The notes: generated by a model from the letters alone, not told the origin. A DNA stretch of 64,000 nucleotides from Puccinia triticina (GCF_026914185.1 NC_070564.1:3348001-3412000), one strand, 5' to 3'; shown: positions 1-10,644, numbered from the stretch's first letter. Made by a program: numbers and translations.

Positions 1-515
1 ATTGAGCGGCACATACTTGCTTGATTACTGGCACAAGCAAGTCATCAAGAGGGTCTTATCCCTCTCAATGACCGGCAAACATGTGTGCTCGTCATTGAGT
101 GTACCATCTCGAAGAACGGTTGGTGTGTGCCGGTCATTGAGTGGGATCAGACCCTCTCAACAACCGGTGTTTGCTGGTCATCAAGTGGGAATAGACCCAC
201 TCAATGACCGGTGTGTGCCGGTCATTGAGCGGGTATGTGTACCTGCTTGATGACTGGCGTGCGCTGGCCATTGAGCAGGTATGTGTATCCGCTCAATGAA
301 TGGCATGTGCCGGCCATCGAGCGGGTATGTTTACCCGCTTGGTGACCGGATTGTGCCGGTCATCAAGCGGGTTGTGTACCGGCTCAATGACTGGCGTGTG
401 CCGGTCATCGAGTGAGTATGTGTACCCGCTTGATCACCGGACTGTGCCGGTCATTGAGCAGGGTGTGTACCCTTTCATCATGTTGACTGAGAGGGATCCC
501 TCCCAGTCTACATAG
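1..515. repeat. 46-bp palindromic tandem repeat array
   Basis: From about 204 to 460 a unit repeats every 46 bp (starts near 204, 250, 297, 343, 389, 436). Each unit joins two short palindromes, one of the form TGACCGG..CCGGTCA and one of the form TTGAGCGGGT..ACCCGCTCAA. More diverged units run back to base 1. The array is cut by the window edge. Its build resembles the foldback elements further right, so it may be the inside of another one. Short open frames across it are side effects of the repeat and are not called as genes. Confidence 0.8.
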
Positions 516-670
516 AAGCTCTGTGGGCTTGTTGACCAGGAAGGTTTCTTCCTGGTATGTAATAAAGCTGAGCATTCAGCTCAGAGTAGGTTGTGTTATA
601 TCTATATATATATACAGACTCAGCTTGGTGTGCCTTAGTATTGTGCACTGCACCAGAGTTCAGTTGAGAA
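516..670. other. Spacer with small hairpins, no gene
   Basis: No coding signal was found. Short hairpins are visible at 536-555 (CCAGGAA/TTCCTGG) and just to the right at 684-702 (CCAGGG/CCCTGG), with a TA-rich run near 600-615. Role unknown. Confidence 0.4.
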
Positions 671-1256
671 ATGTGCAGGAATTCCAGGGTTTACCACCCT
701 GGGATTCATTGGTATGAGCCTTGTATAAATGGGCATTTGACTCAAGTATGCTGCATGTCAACTGGCAGCAGTTTCTTGAGTTTTTTTCATAGTGTAGAAT
801 ACTGGCTGTCAACACTCCTACAATACAAAGAAACTTGGATGATGCAAAACCCAGACCCCATCAAAATTGGGTGGGTGGGTGATGCCTCTACCAGCTTTGG
901 AATTGGCGTCCTCATTGGCAAGAGGTGGGCCCAAAACTGGGACAAGGGACCAAAACCCAAAAGAGACATTGTGTGGCTTGGGACCGTTGCAATACGGCTC
1001 GGCCTCCTCATTCTAAAGGAGCTAGGGATCCAATCGGGGAAGATGCTGATTGTATGGACGGACAACACCACCACAGAAACTGTAATCCGCCAAGAGAAGT
1101 TCAAACACCCGGCTGCCAATGACAAATGGAAGATTATCCAGAAAATGCTGGTAGATATGGAGATAGACATTGTCTCTAGACGTGTCACTTTGGAGGAGAA
1201 CCCGGCCGACTCTCTGTTGCGAGGAGATAGAACAAAACATGAGAAACAGTTTCAGG
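671..1256 (+). pseudogene. RNase H domain of a tyrosine-recombinase (DIRS/Ngaro-type) retroelement, partial
   Basis: RNase H removes the RNA strand during reverse transcription. The recognisable part runs from about 790. It has a first acidic motif (GWVGDASTSFGIGV), a middle stretch (ILKELGIQSG), a VWTDN motif and the closing ENPADSLLRG motif typical of the end of RNase H in DIRS/Ngaro elements. No reverse transcriptase lies upstream inside the window, so the element is 5'-truncated. A MITE (1257-1472) interrupts the C-terminus. Skipping it and one AGG duplication gives ten more codons ending WDLE and a stop at 1505-1507. The tyrosine recombinase that follows supports the class assignment. 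The N-terminal part of the open frame (671-786) has no visible homology. Confidence 0.75.
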
Positions 1257-1472
1257 CACTGCCAGCATAATTGGCTGGGTTGAGGTTATCCCAGTCAAAC
1301 TGGGATGCACTCAACCAATTTAAACTTGGGCAATCTCAACTGATGAAATATAAATCCAAGGTAACACCCTTGGGTTTATATTAAATTGGTTTAGATCAAC
1401 CAAGTTTAAATTGGTTGAGTGCATCCCAGTTAAACTGGGATGACTTCAACCCAGCCAAATATGCTGGCAGTG
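1257..1472. mobile_element. 216-bp MITE with CACTG ends and AGG target duplication
   Basis: The element starts CACTGCCAGCATAATTGG and ends with the near-perfect inverse, giving arms of more than 55 bp (for example CCCAGT.AAACTGGGATG near both ends). It is flanked by AGG at 1254-1256 and 1473-1475. CACT(A/G) ends with a 3-bp duplication are the hallmark of CACTA/EnSpm transposons, so this is probably a non-autonomous member. It has no coding capacity and sits in the RNase H frame. Confidence 0.75.
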
Positions 1473-1738
1473 AGGTAGTGGTTGTAGTGCTGTGGGACTT
1501 AGAATAAAGATTGTATCAATTGTAATCTCCGCCTTGTATCCTTCCAACAATTCTATTCCTTCCTTCCCCCCTGTTTCTTCCATGTGTTGCCGCTTCATGT
1601 GTCTCAGTAATAAAAAGCCCCCTATTTCTGCTTCCTCCACCTCCCTAGAGGAAGCTGGTACAAGCGCCACCTCTTATGACTTCTCCTGACCGCTTGGCGG
1701 GTCTAACAAACCTTGCCAAAAGAGGATCCCTTCCTTGA
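1473..1738. other. RNase H tail and spacer before the recombinase
   Basis: 1476-1507 would encode the end of RNase H once the MITE is ignored. 1508-1738 is mostly spacer, with a TGA at 1736-1738 in the recombinase frame. No other gene was seen. Confidence 0.4.
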
Positions 1739-2743
1739 GATCTATCAACTCAGGAAAAGCACTACCTCTTAGGCTATTGCTGGAATACCTTAATTTGCTA
1801 CAACTCAGCCATTAAGAAATATTTCAAATCTGCCAAGAGCACAAACCGTGTCCCCTTCCAGATCCCTCTCTACGCCAAGGATGTGTATGACTTCTGCTGT
1901 TGGGCCAGTAGGACTTTTGAATTCCAAGCGGCACACAAGGTCTCCTTGGTAACTCTTGCAAAATACCTGGCCGGCCTCCAAATGTGGCACATGATGCACG
2001 ACGCCCCTTACCCCTACAAGACCAAGAACAAAGTTAATGTCCTCCTGAAGTCATCTGCCTACATTGACGCGGAACAGTCAGCCAAGCCCAAGAAGAAAGC
2101 TGTGTTGATTCAACATCTTGTTATGCTCACCTCGGCATGGATCAACGGCTCTGAATTCCAAAAGGCCCTACTGGACTTGGTTATTGTTGCCTTCTGGGGG
2201 CTAGCAAGGCTAGGGAAGCTTACCTACAACAACAAGACAGGTCCTCTCCAAGAATCAGCATTGGTACTAGTCAAAGATGTCAGCTTTGAAACGGTCAACC
2301 TCCAGAGAAGAGCTACACTGGCTATTTGAGGGGCTAAGACAGCCAGCCCCGGCAAGACTCAAGAAATCCACGTGGCGGCAAAGAAAATGATGATTTGCCC
2401 TCTCTTGGCCCTCAAAAGAAGGATTCAGAACACCGCTAGGCAGGACACATCTCTTTTTGTGTACTGGGAATCCGGCACCAGGGTGCACCTCACCAAATCT
2501 GCTGCGGTTTGGGCCTTGACCCAGTTCTGGAATGCAAACGGATGCTCCGGAATCTCCGGTCATTCCTTTAGGTTTGGCGGGGTGTCCTTCCTCCACACAG
2601 CCAGCGTCTACCACGACGGATTATGCTGGCTCGGTTGTTGAAACTCAGACTGTTACAAACTCTACATCAGAGAGTACACCAACAAGGAATCGAACGACAC
2701 TAAAGCGATCCTACGGGAACTACAAGAATTCTTGGCCAACTGA
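1739..2743 (+). pseudogene. Tyrosine recombinase (integrase) of a DIRS/Ngaro-type retroelement
   Basis: This enzyme family inserts the cDNA circle of DIRS/Ngaro elements by phage-integrase chemistry. One frame can be followed from about 1739. It has an N-terminal SAM-like helical domain (around KKYFKSAKSTNRVPFQIPLY) and then box A with the catalytic Arg in AFWGLARLGKL. The HxxR motif is HSFRFGG, and the nucleophile region is CYKLYIREY at about 2643-2670. All four catalytic positions (R, H, R, Y) are present. The frame carries TGA stops at 2327-2329 and 2639-2641. The second falls where related enzymes have a Trp just before the SDCYKLY segment, suggesting TGG to TGA. The frame ends at a TGA at 2741-2743. 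It is dead as written but close to full length. Confidence 0.8.
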
Positions 2744-3364
2744 TTCACGCCCCGTTTCCATTGCAATCCAATAGTACCTCACCCTTGCCACCTAATTCGG
2801 GGCAGGAACAGAATACAATCAGGTGCCCGGCTCTGAGCTCTCCCGAGCTAGAGTGATCGGTCTAGCGCCTTTGCCCACACACCCTCCGGGGGCTTTTTGC
2901 TCCGGAAGGATCCAGTCCGCTGCCTTCTCCTCCCTCAAGGACTTCTCCCTGTCCGGTCCCCCCTCCCGGGGGACTTGGGACCCGGAGAAGCGCCGCAAGA
3001 AGGCAGCACAAAAGATCGTGGACTATCCTTCCCCCATCCCACACACAAGAGTCTTGGGAAGTCACTCCTTGACTTCCGGGGCTCTCACCATGTAAGCAGT
3101 TAGTAGTGCCAGTGCTACTAGACAAGAGAGATCTTAGGTGGATCCGCCGCAGCACCTGCTAGGGCGTTGCGGGGTGGAGAACCCTAGGGAACCCCCAGGA
3201 CCACCGCTTAGAAACCAGGCCCAGCGACCTCCCCAGCGTCCAGGTGTGAATGGATGCCTGCCACAAAGCAAGTTTATAAGAACTGGAATCATACCAAATG
3301 TGTTGTGCAATGTCTGTGTAAAATTTATGCTATACCTATGCTGAGAACCAGGCCAATCTAATAA
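2744..3364. other. 3' flank of the tyrosine-recombinase element, no gene
   Basis: This stretch is GC-rich and pyrimidine-rich (2780-3250), in contrast to the AT-rich DNA that follows. DIRS/Ngaro elements normally end in split direct repeats; I could not find both halves here. No ORF with recognisable content. Confidence 0.35.
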
Positions 3365-3560
3365 GGGTGTTCAAAGTTGAAATCATTAAATTTTCAATGT
3401 ATAAAATCATAAAATCATAAAACTTTCAAGCAATGATTTCATATGTACCATTCTAGAAATGTTGCTCTAATTTGAATGCTTGGGTGCAACATATTTTTTC
3501 AGCTTAGAATTTTATGATTTTATGGTGTTATGATTTTATGCAAGTCAACTTTGAACACCC
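3365..3560. mobile_element. 196-bp PIF/Harbinger-type MITE, TAA target duplication
   Basis: The ends GGGTGTTCAAAGTTGA and TCAACTTTGAACACCC are perfect inverse copies. The flanks are TAA at 3362-3364 and 3561-3563, matching the TWA duplication of PIF/Harbinger elements. The interior is AT-rich with repeated ATAAAATCATAAAA blocks on both sides. Non-coding. Confidence 0.75.
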
Positions 3561-3784
3561 TAAATGATAAAATTTACTTGATCCTCAAGCTTGACCAAAG
3601 TTCCTCATATTTCAATTATAATGATTTTTGACCTCTTTGGAAACCCATACCCAGTAGGTTTCTCTGAGACAGTTTTTGTATTGATTGTCAGGGCACACAA
3701 CAAAAAGCTGCCGGCTCTTTTTAAGTTGTTTCTATTACACATGGTTAAAACTTTAGATGGAGTGTAGTGATACTGTGGGAGGTA

Positions 3785-4115
3785 GAGCTGGTCCCTAGTA
3801 CCCGTTGGCAGGTACACGTGCTGGTACCCATGGAAGTGCACAGGCATTGGCTGGGTGCAAGTGCAGGTTTCCAGTCTGGGTCCAAATTCAGGCAGGTACC
3901 TGCGCACAAATCACCATTATTCACAGCTCTGCTTGCCCCTAGTGCTCATTGGCGGGCACTAGGTACCTGTGGGCAGGTACCCATGGAAGTATGAGGTAAC
4001 TGCCAGAGGGTTCCAGGTACGGGTGTGGGTGTCCATTCTGGATCAAAATTCAGGCAGTTACCCACACCCGCCGCGGGTACCCGGGTGCAAAGTGTCAGCT
4101 CTAATGGGAGGTCTG
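3785..4115 (+). repeat. Inverted repeat copy 1 (GGTACC-rich MITE-like unit)
   Basis: The unit begins AGAGCTGGTCCCTAGTACCC and ends GGGTGCAAAGTGTCAGCTCT, so its own ends are roughly inverse. It matches, inverted and diverged, 6905-7210. It is rich in GGTACC and in alternating CAGGTA/TACCTG blocks. It has no convincing coding content; peptides read across it match their counterparts on the other copy only because the DNA is repeated. Confidence 0.6.
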
Positions 4116-5061
4116 ATTTTTCTCTGGTACTACTGTTTGACTTTGGCGCTGTGGGGCCAACTGTCACAAAACCATGTAACCTGTGCGGGTTTCTGTGACA
4201 CATTGTGTCACATAAACGTACGCGCGCGTGTTTGTGTGACACATAGACCATCACCCAGCCACATCATGCCAAGATGAGTGCCCCACAATCCCAGGGGCAA
4301 ATTAGCTGAATCCTTTAATAATTTTATCTGATTTTCATCCATCAGTACAGAAATCCTGTTGAGGAGATTTTTTGAACTCATTCACAAACCCTGGGTAATC
4401 TGAGGCTCCCCTGGACTTCACTCTTGGGACAAAATTTAGCAGCTGAAGAATGTGTCACACAAATTTACACATGTGTGCTGGTGTGTCACATTTTTCATCA
4501 CTGAGCCAAGTGATGCCAACCTGAGTGCTCATTCAGAGCCAGGGGCTTAGGTGGACCCTTCAAAAATTGTTTATGACATTCAGCCATATTTACACAAATG
4601 ATTTTGGGGATATTTTCTGAATTCATGCGCAACTCCTGATTTATATGAGTTTTTTTGCACTGGACTTTTCCCAGAACTTCAAAAACTGCAAAAATAATTT
4701 GGTCAACTGCTTGCAGTTGACATGCAGGATACTCAAGCCAAGCTGCCATTGTAACTCCACATGAATGCAGAAGTGCCTTTGTTGGCACAGTCACTGTGCA
4801 AGGTGCACAGTGACTGTGCATTGAAGCTTGGGTTGAATCAAACCTTGAGTAAGGCTGGTGTAACACCACAAGCTTCCTCAGAGTTGCTGCATGTCAACTG
4901 CTCACAGTTGACACAGTTTTTTTTGCAGTGAAATATTTTTTGAAAAAATTCAGCAACTAAAGAATTTGTCACACAAACTTACACGTGTATCTTTTTGTGT
5001 ACCACTAACATATCTTGAGCTTTTTCAGATTGATGATAAACACATGATAGAATTAAATATA
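4116..5061. other. Intergenic, no gene recognised
   Basis: Mixed sequence with several CACA/TGTG blocks (TGTGTGACACA near 4196-4245, 4450-4490, 4970-4985). No reading frame with recognisable motifs on either strand. Several TE units bordering it share the same CACA-rich flavour. Confidence 0.35.
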
Positions 5062-5389
5062 GGGGGTTGAGAAATTGACTCCCATAAATTAAAAAATTGA
5101 CTCCCAAATGGGGTTTACGTTGCGCGGACCGCTTTGCCACGTCTCCCCCTGGTCTTCATGACCACATTTTGACCCAGGGGGGTTTTGGGAGTCGGAATTG
5201 TAATTCCGCAATCCCAAACGGGATTCAGGATTTTAATTTTACAATAAATCCCAGAAAATTGGGCAATATTTATATCTCCTCACTGGAGCAGCCAAACGCT
5301 CCCAAAATTTTACAGAAATCTAGATACACTGTCTAGAAAATATGCTTGGACTTCCAGCAGTATAAACAATCAGGAAGGCCTTGCGGAAC

Positions 5390-5870
5390 AGGGGGGTTAA
5401 TTTGGCCAATTTCCTACTAAGCAAATCCCGCAAAATCTTATCTAAGGTGCTCCAAATGGCCCAAAATTTTTTCTGCCATAGATATATAATCTTTAAAACT
5501 TATTTTGAGCTTCACGGCATTAGCACACCTCAGGGACACCTTGTGTAGCTGGGGGCTGATTTGGCGGATTTCCTACCAAGGAAATCCCGCAAAACCTTAT
5601 TTACGGTGCTCCAAATGGCCCCAAATTTTTTCTGCCATAAGAATACACTCTTCAAAGCATGTTTTGATCTTCACGTTATTAGCACACCTCAGGGACGCCT
5701 TTTGTAGCCGGGGGCTGATTTGGCGGATTACCTACTAAGGAAATCCGGCAAAACCTTATCTAAGGTGCTCCAAACACCCCCAGATTTTTTCTACCATATG
5801 AATACCCTCTATAGAAACTATTTTGAACACCAAGAAGGTATTAAGCATCAGGAAAATCTTCTATAAAGCC
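5390..5870 (+). repeat. Three ~160-bp tandem subunits in the left foldback arm
   Basis: Units begin near 5390, 5549 and 5710 with GGGGG(T/C)T(A/G)ATTTGGC and share AAATCC(C/G)GCAAAA and GTGCTCCAAA. Inverted versions lie near 6000-6250 in the right arm, so the subunits were amplified within the element. Confidence 0.65.
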
Positions 5871-6391
5871 CTGTGGATAAGGATTTGGTGCAGTTCCTTA
5901 GTAGTAAATCAAATTAGCCCCCTGCTTATAGAAGGCGTTCCTGATGGGTAATACCTCCTTGGGCCTCAACTCATTTTCTGGAGAGCTTATCCATATGGCA
6001 GAAGAAATTTAGGGCCATTTGGAGCACCTTACATAATGTTTTGGGGGATTTCCTTAGTAGGAAATCCACCAAATCAGCCGCCAGCTACATAAGGTGTCCC
6101 TGAGGTGTGATAATGCCGTGAAGCTCAAAATAAGCTTTAAAGAGTGTATTCCTATGGCAGAAAAAAATTTTGGGCCATTTGGAGCACCTTAGATAAGTTT
6201 TTGCGAGATTTCCTTAGTAGGAAATCGGCCAAATTAACCCCCCTGTTCCGCAAGGCCTTCCTGATTGTTTATACTGCTGTAAATCTAAAAATATTTTCTA
6301 GAAAGTGTATCTAGATTTCTGTAAAATTTTGGGAGCGTTTAGGTGCTCCAGTGAGGAGATATGAATATTTCCCTATTTTCTGAGATGTATT

Positions 6392-6711
6392 TGTAAGGGT
6401 TGAATCCCTTCACTGGGGCTGGAGACAGAGGAGCAATGGCACGGGCATGGAGGAGGAGTTCTAGGACCAAACTCAGGGGGCTTTGATTGCTAGGACTGGC
6501 TCAGAGAGACTGCATGTCAGTTCTCTCTTGAGAGGAAGAAGAAGGAAAGAAGAGAGACAAAAGGAAGGGAGCTTACCTGGCTCAGAGAGACTGCATGTCA
6601 GTTCTCTGCTGAGCCAAGGAAGGAGGAGGAACGGGCTATCTACACGTCTGTGACAGGGCAGGTGTTCATTGGTGACACCTTGTGAACCCCAGAGGAGGAG
6701 GGGGGTTTACA
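6392..6711. mobile_element. 320-bp solo LTR, GTATT target duplication
   Basis: The insertion starts TGTAAGGGTTGAATCC and ends GGGGGGTTTACA (TG..CA) and is flanked by GTATT at 6387-6391 and 6712-6716. Ignoring it restores the match between the two foldback arms. Its interior holds a duplicated CTCAGAGAGACTGCATGTCA block. Related sequence occurs at about 35450-35660 inside a gypsy gag relic, so an LTR origin is likely; the parent internal region is not in the window. Confidence 0.75.
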
Positions 6712-6904
6712 GTATTGTAAAATTAAAATCCCAACTCCCGTTTGGGATTGCGGAATTACAATTCCAACTCCCAAAACCCCCCCGGGTCAAAATTTGGTCA
6801 TGAGGACCCGGGGGAGACGTTGCAAAGCGGTCCGCGCGATGTAAACCCCATTTGGGAGTCAATTTTTTCATTTATGGGAGTCAATTTCTCAACCCCCTAA
6901 ATAT

Positions 6905-7210
6905 ATACAGCTGGCACTTTGCACCCGGTTACCTGCAGAGGGTGCAGGTACCTTCCTGAATTTTGACCCAGAATGGACACCCGCACCTGCTGACTGTTAC
7001 CTGTGTATTTCCACGGGTACCTAGTACCCGCCAATGGGCACTAGGGGAAAGCAGAGCTGTGCAGAATGGCGATTTGTGTGCAGGTACCTGCCTCAATTTG
7101 GACTCAGACTGGACACCTGCACCCGCACCCAGCGGATACCTGCGCACTTCCACAGGTACCTGTCCCCAGGTGCCAAGTACCTGCCAACAGATGATAGGGG
7201 CCAGCTCTAG
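6905..7210 (-). repeat. Inverted repeat copy 2 (partner of 3785-4115)
   Basis: The inverse complement follows copy 1 along its length, with many mismatches: it ends CCAGCTCT where copy 1 begins AGAGCTGG. The pair brackets 4116-6904. It is either one large foldback structure or two copies of one MITE in opposite orientation; the second is simpler because each copy has inverse ends of its own. Confidence 0.55.
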
Positions 7211-7429
7211 AAATATATGATTCCTGCAGTAAATACCTTGTTTCTGCCAATCATTTTTTATTGATTTGCAAGGTAGTTGAAAATGTGTTCTAAAATAGTT
7301 CCAGTAATAACTAGACTCAAGTTGGAGCTGTTTTTCGATTGAATTCAACTCCTTTCCAAAGTGCCTTCAGCTCAATTGAAAATAAGTTGAACATAAATTC
7401 ATCATGAATTCAGCATACATTGAGGCTCA

Positions 7430-7530
7430 AGTTCCAGGAGATATCTAACAGGTTTCTTAAACAATATTGTACAATGGCACTTGCACGCAAGTGCCAAGCA
7501 AACTCCCATGGTGAGAGTGTGTACTCCTCC
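7430..7530 (-). pseudogene. Relic resembling the 3' end of a gypsy gag
   Basis: The minus strand resembles the end of the gag frame at 34616-34700 (shared CACCA.GG.AGTTTGCT, CACTTGCGTG and AACCTGT). The frame here is broken by stops. It is recognised only through that comparison inside the window. Confidence 0.4.
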
Positions 7531-7640
7531 CGGTGGTCAGCCATCAATTGGAGTGTTCTGAGGGGGCATGATGTGTAGTGCCCCCCGTTGATCCCTGTTG
7601 TCACACAAAAGTACGGGCGTACGTTGGTGTGACTCACACC

Positions 7641-8811
7641 AATTCAACTCAGAAGATTCAAAACCAAAAGAAGCCAAAAATTTAATTCAAAAAGGAATTC
7701 AATCACTCTATTTTTAAAATAGAAAGAAGTATGAAGAGGAAAAAATAGTAACACAACTTGGGAAGGCAGAAGTTCCCAAATTCCAGACCAATCAACAGTT
7801 GTTTAGAATCAAATATTTGGATCAATGTTTGTAAGTCAGAATGTTACTTTTTTATTTATTGAGAATCTTTCTTGATTCAGGGAGACAAAAATGGTGCAGT
7901 AAACCAGAAAAATGTGAACAAAATGTGATCCTTCCGGAAAGACAGTTCTTTTATAAACTTGGCATCTAATTCACTACACAACAACTTAAGGATTCAAAAT
8001 TTATGCCTTCAGTATCTTGAAAATTGTGAATTCTCATTCTGAATTGAATTGATCCACATTCTCCTTCAGAAAGTTCCACGTGCAGTGGAAGTTGGAATTC
8101 AGGGTGATCCAACATGCCCCAATTCACTCGTACATGGCTTGCCCTCAAATCCCCACCAAAAAAAGAACATGTGGAAAATTTACTTCAGGGAGCCAGTTAC
8201 AGAACACAAATAGAATTCGCAACTATATTCCAAGGTGGCTACGCCACCCACTCCCAAGGGTGTAAATTTTCTATGTTTTCATGTCAATGATCAACCAGCC
8301 AATGGTACAGCCACTCCACCTCATATCCAAGGCTGATTTCTGCCAATAAATTAGAAGAGGAATCTCACATCCCAGATAATTTCAAATGGGTTGATTTGGG
8401 GATTGGAAATACATCAATTCACAACTTCTACATCATTCTCCAATAACTACTCTTTGAAACTTAACTATTGAAATTTTCAAATGGTCTGCTTCAATTTGAA
8501 CATGGGCTCAGCCACTACCAGCCGGATAATAAAAGATACTCTCTTTGAACATCATCACCATTCAACAACCCTATTCCGCCAGACACACTTAAAGGAAGAA
8601 TTGGAATTTGAAATCAACTTGCACGTAAACTCCCTCTTCTACCTAAAATATAAATTAATCACAACCAGATTTTGAGTCTTGGATAAATTATTTCCCCAAA
8701 TCCAAGTAAACATCATGAATTATACGGTTATTCTTCTTATAGGTTTGCAGAGACAAGTCATGCCCAATGTTGATTCAAACCTTGAAAATCTCAAAAATGC
8801 TGAACTAGATC
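7641..8811. other. AT-rich spacer, no gene
   Basis: No recognisable coding sequence, terminal inverted repeats or direct repeats were found. It forms the left flank of Copia-A and ends in ACTTC (8812-8816), the left copy of that element's target duplication. Confidence 0.4.
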
Positions 8812-8816
8812 ACTTC

Positions 8817-9001
8817 TGTTGAAATTCCCTCCATCAATCTTCTGTGCAGTGAGGTGTGCGGGACGCCTACGGTACAACTCCCTTATGACATCATGAGTTC
8901 CAATATTACTCTAAATCTAGAGCGCCGTGGTGGAACTACTCTTTTGGGGAATAGAGCTTAGAGAGGGATGAGTGCGTGAAAAGCTGCCTCTCAGGTTGGG
9001 A
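8817..9001 (+). repeat. Copia-A 5' LTR, left piece
   Basis: It starts TGTTGAAATTCCCTCCATCAATCTTCTG and follows the 3' LTR (31701 onward) through the TCTAAATCTAGAGCGCC block. It then becomes more diverged and stops where Gypsy-A begins. The rest of this LTR resumes near 17754. Confidence 0.75.
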
Positions 9002-9705
9002 GAGTAATATGGAACAAGAATAAGAGTGTGGACTCTTAAAGAAAAGTGTGGCTAATGAGATGTTGAGAATAGTTCTTTCTAGGCAAAATCAAGGGGTAAA
9101 ATATAGTGTAAAATATATGGTAAAATAGGCTATGTAATTCTTATTCTGTAACCAGGGATGCAAAGTGACAATCTGATGGGGGACAAACAGAATGGGCCAA
9201 AAGGCTCTACATTTATAGTGAGGGGACAACAGGTGGTTCTGAGACAAAGAGAAAGATGGGAACAGGGTACAAAAAGCCTCCAACAAGGTGACAAGGCAAC
9301 AAGCCAACAAGACATCTACTACATGGCTTGAGATGACATAAGAGGAAACAATAACCATGGCGCATCAGCCGCCATGCATCTGAGAAAGAGTTACACCTTG
9401 CTGGAATATAGAGGAGTTAATTCTAGTGAACACTCAGGGTCCTTCCTAATAGTCTGGCTCTGTTTGATGGTGGACTTTCTCCCACTTTGAACCTGATTTT
9501 GTACATATTTTTTTACCCATTGTGGAGGGCCATCCATGAAAGTGAATACTGAGAATTTGAGGCGCCTTGTAGAGATGTTTCTAGGCTATTATAAAGTGTC
9601 TGTGGGCGTGGATTATATGTACCAGAGTGATTTCTAGAGGGCGTTGGGAGGTGATTCCTTCCTGTTGAGTGTCTGAGTGATGTAATAAGTTTTTCATTAG
9701 GCTCA
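9002..9705 (-). repeat. Gypsy-A 3' LTR
   Basis: This 704-bp block is repeated almost exactly at 16814-17505 (about ten substitutions plus a 12-bp indel). On the minus strand it starts TGAGCCTAAT and ends ..ATATTACTC. It is preceded on that strand by a purine-rich tract (CTTGGGGGTGGATTTGG at 9706-9722) that fits a polypurine tract. The end is TC rather than CA, which is unusual; the boundary is fixed by the target duplication of the second copy. Confidence 0.65.
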
Positions 9706-10152
9706 CCAAATCCACCCCCAAGTTAGATGATGTCCCCATCATCCAACCTGGAGTGTGGTGTGACAAAGAGAGGAGAAAGAAAATAGGGCAAGGCAAAAGA
9801 AGACTGTGACGTGGCAAGTTGATTGGTTTTTGTGCAGATTTTTTGTATGTTTGATTTTCCTTCTGGCGTGTAAAAATTTCAGTTGAGTTTTGAAGAATAA
9901 AAAAGCTATGAACAAGGGTGGCTGAAATAAGAGCTTTTGTTTATTGCTTTTTAAATGAATTTTATATTTTTTTTCTTGTTTTTTTTTTCTAGTAATTTTC
10001 CAGGAAATAATGTGACAATGAAAAGGTATATCTAGATGAAGAAATAAAGGAAAAATGTAAAAGGAATTTTTAGTAGAAATGGGTGGAGAAACCCCCCCAA
10101 ATTGGTGTGATCCTTGCGGCGTAGCTATCCTTAGTTTTGTCTCCAGGGCTGT
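9706..10152. other. Gypsy-A spacer between LTR and RRM-like ORF
   Basis: A polypurine-like tract (minus strand) lies next to the LTR, followed by an AT-rich stretch with T and A runs (9935-10060) that could serve as a 3' end for the leftward gene. No ORF of note. Confidence 0.4.
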
Positions 10153-10485
10153 TTATGTCATCTGCGCTAGAAGTTCCAGACCCTGGGGCTCCTCCTTTGT
10201 TGTTGCTTGTGCTGCCAATAGCAATCCGTTGGCTTTTGCGCCATGCAAAGCTCCAATAGCCTTATTTGCTCCCTCTTGACTCGTGAACACAACCAACGCA
10301 AATAGCTCCATCCCAGATCCGACGTGTGGCGTAAAAGATTCCCTTATAGATCTGTGCTCTTTCAGAGCCTCTGTGATGTCTGCGGTGGACTTTCCTGGCG
10401 CGATATTAAAGAGGTAGATGGGCCAGAACTGTGCTAAGGAGATTTCTGCTGCCTGATGTGCAGGGACTTTAAAATGTTCACTCAT
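10153..10485 (-). CDS. Small RRM-like RNA-binding protein encoded between integrase and 3' LTR of Gypsy-A
   Basis: Reading from ATG at 10485 gives 110 intact residues. The pattern fits one RNA-recognition motif: beta-1 PIYLFNIAP (about residues 22-30, RNP2 position), helix STADITEALKEH, beta-3 MELFALVVF (about 59-67, RNP1 position), helix SQEGANKAIGALHG and beta-4 LLLAAQ. The RNP1 aromatics are partly preserved. The frame is open upstream of this ATG for 53 codons, but the ATG sits after a plausible leader. A TATA-like AATATAA lies about 180 bp upstream (near 10667). Unlike the neighbouring pol, the frame has no stops. Such an ORF is not a standard Ty3/gypsy gene; capture of a host RRM gene is one explanation. 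The RRM call rests on pattern only. Confidence 0.55.
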   Translation of the reverse strand: MSEHFKVPAHQAAEISLAQFWPIYLFNIAPGKSTADITEALKEHRSIRESFTPHVGSGMELFALVVFTSQEGANKAIGALHGAKANGLLLAAQATTKEEPQGLELLAQMT

Positions 10486-10644
10486 TTTGAAGGGTTTGTT
10501 ACTGAGATGATCACAAAAATTTTTATCCAAACAGGTTGGCAAGATGTGAGTGTGTTGTGGTAAGAAAGCTCTTGCAAGATGGGGGGAAAGAAACTGGGTT
10601 GTGCGTTGGTCAGTCAAACCCCTCAAACAGCAAGCACAACACAA

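Larger units (their letters stand above)
5062..6897. mobile_element. 1.8-kb foldback element, 8-bp target duplication TAAATATA
   Basis: The ends GGGGGTTGAGAAATTGACTCCCAT and its inverse are flanked by TAAATATA at 5054-5061 and 6898-6905, a perfect 8-bp duplication. The arms are inverse copies for about 800 bp each, meeting near 5890. Each arm carries tandem ~160-bp subunits. A solo LTR (6392-6711) interrupts the right arm. There is no transposase, so it is non-autonomous. Long inverted ends with an 8-bp duplication fit hAT- or Mutator-like transposition; the TIR sequence alone does not settle which. Confidence 0.8.

Noticed and set aside
1..515. CRISPR-like or satellite gene array
   Set aside because: 46-bp units are wholly repetitive with no spacers; fits a palindromic minisatellite or foldback interior.
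3785..7210. A single large transposon bounded by the GGTACC-rich repeats
   Set aside because: Each repeat has inverse ends of its own and no flanking duplication was found around the pair; two separate copies are simpler.
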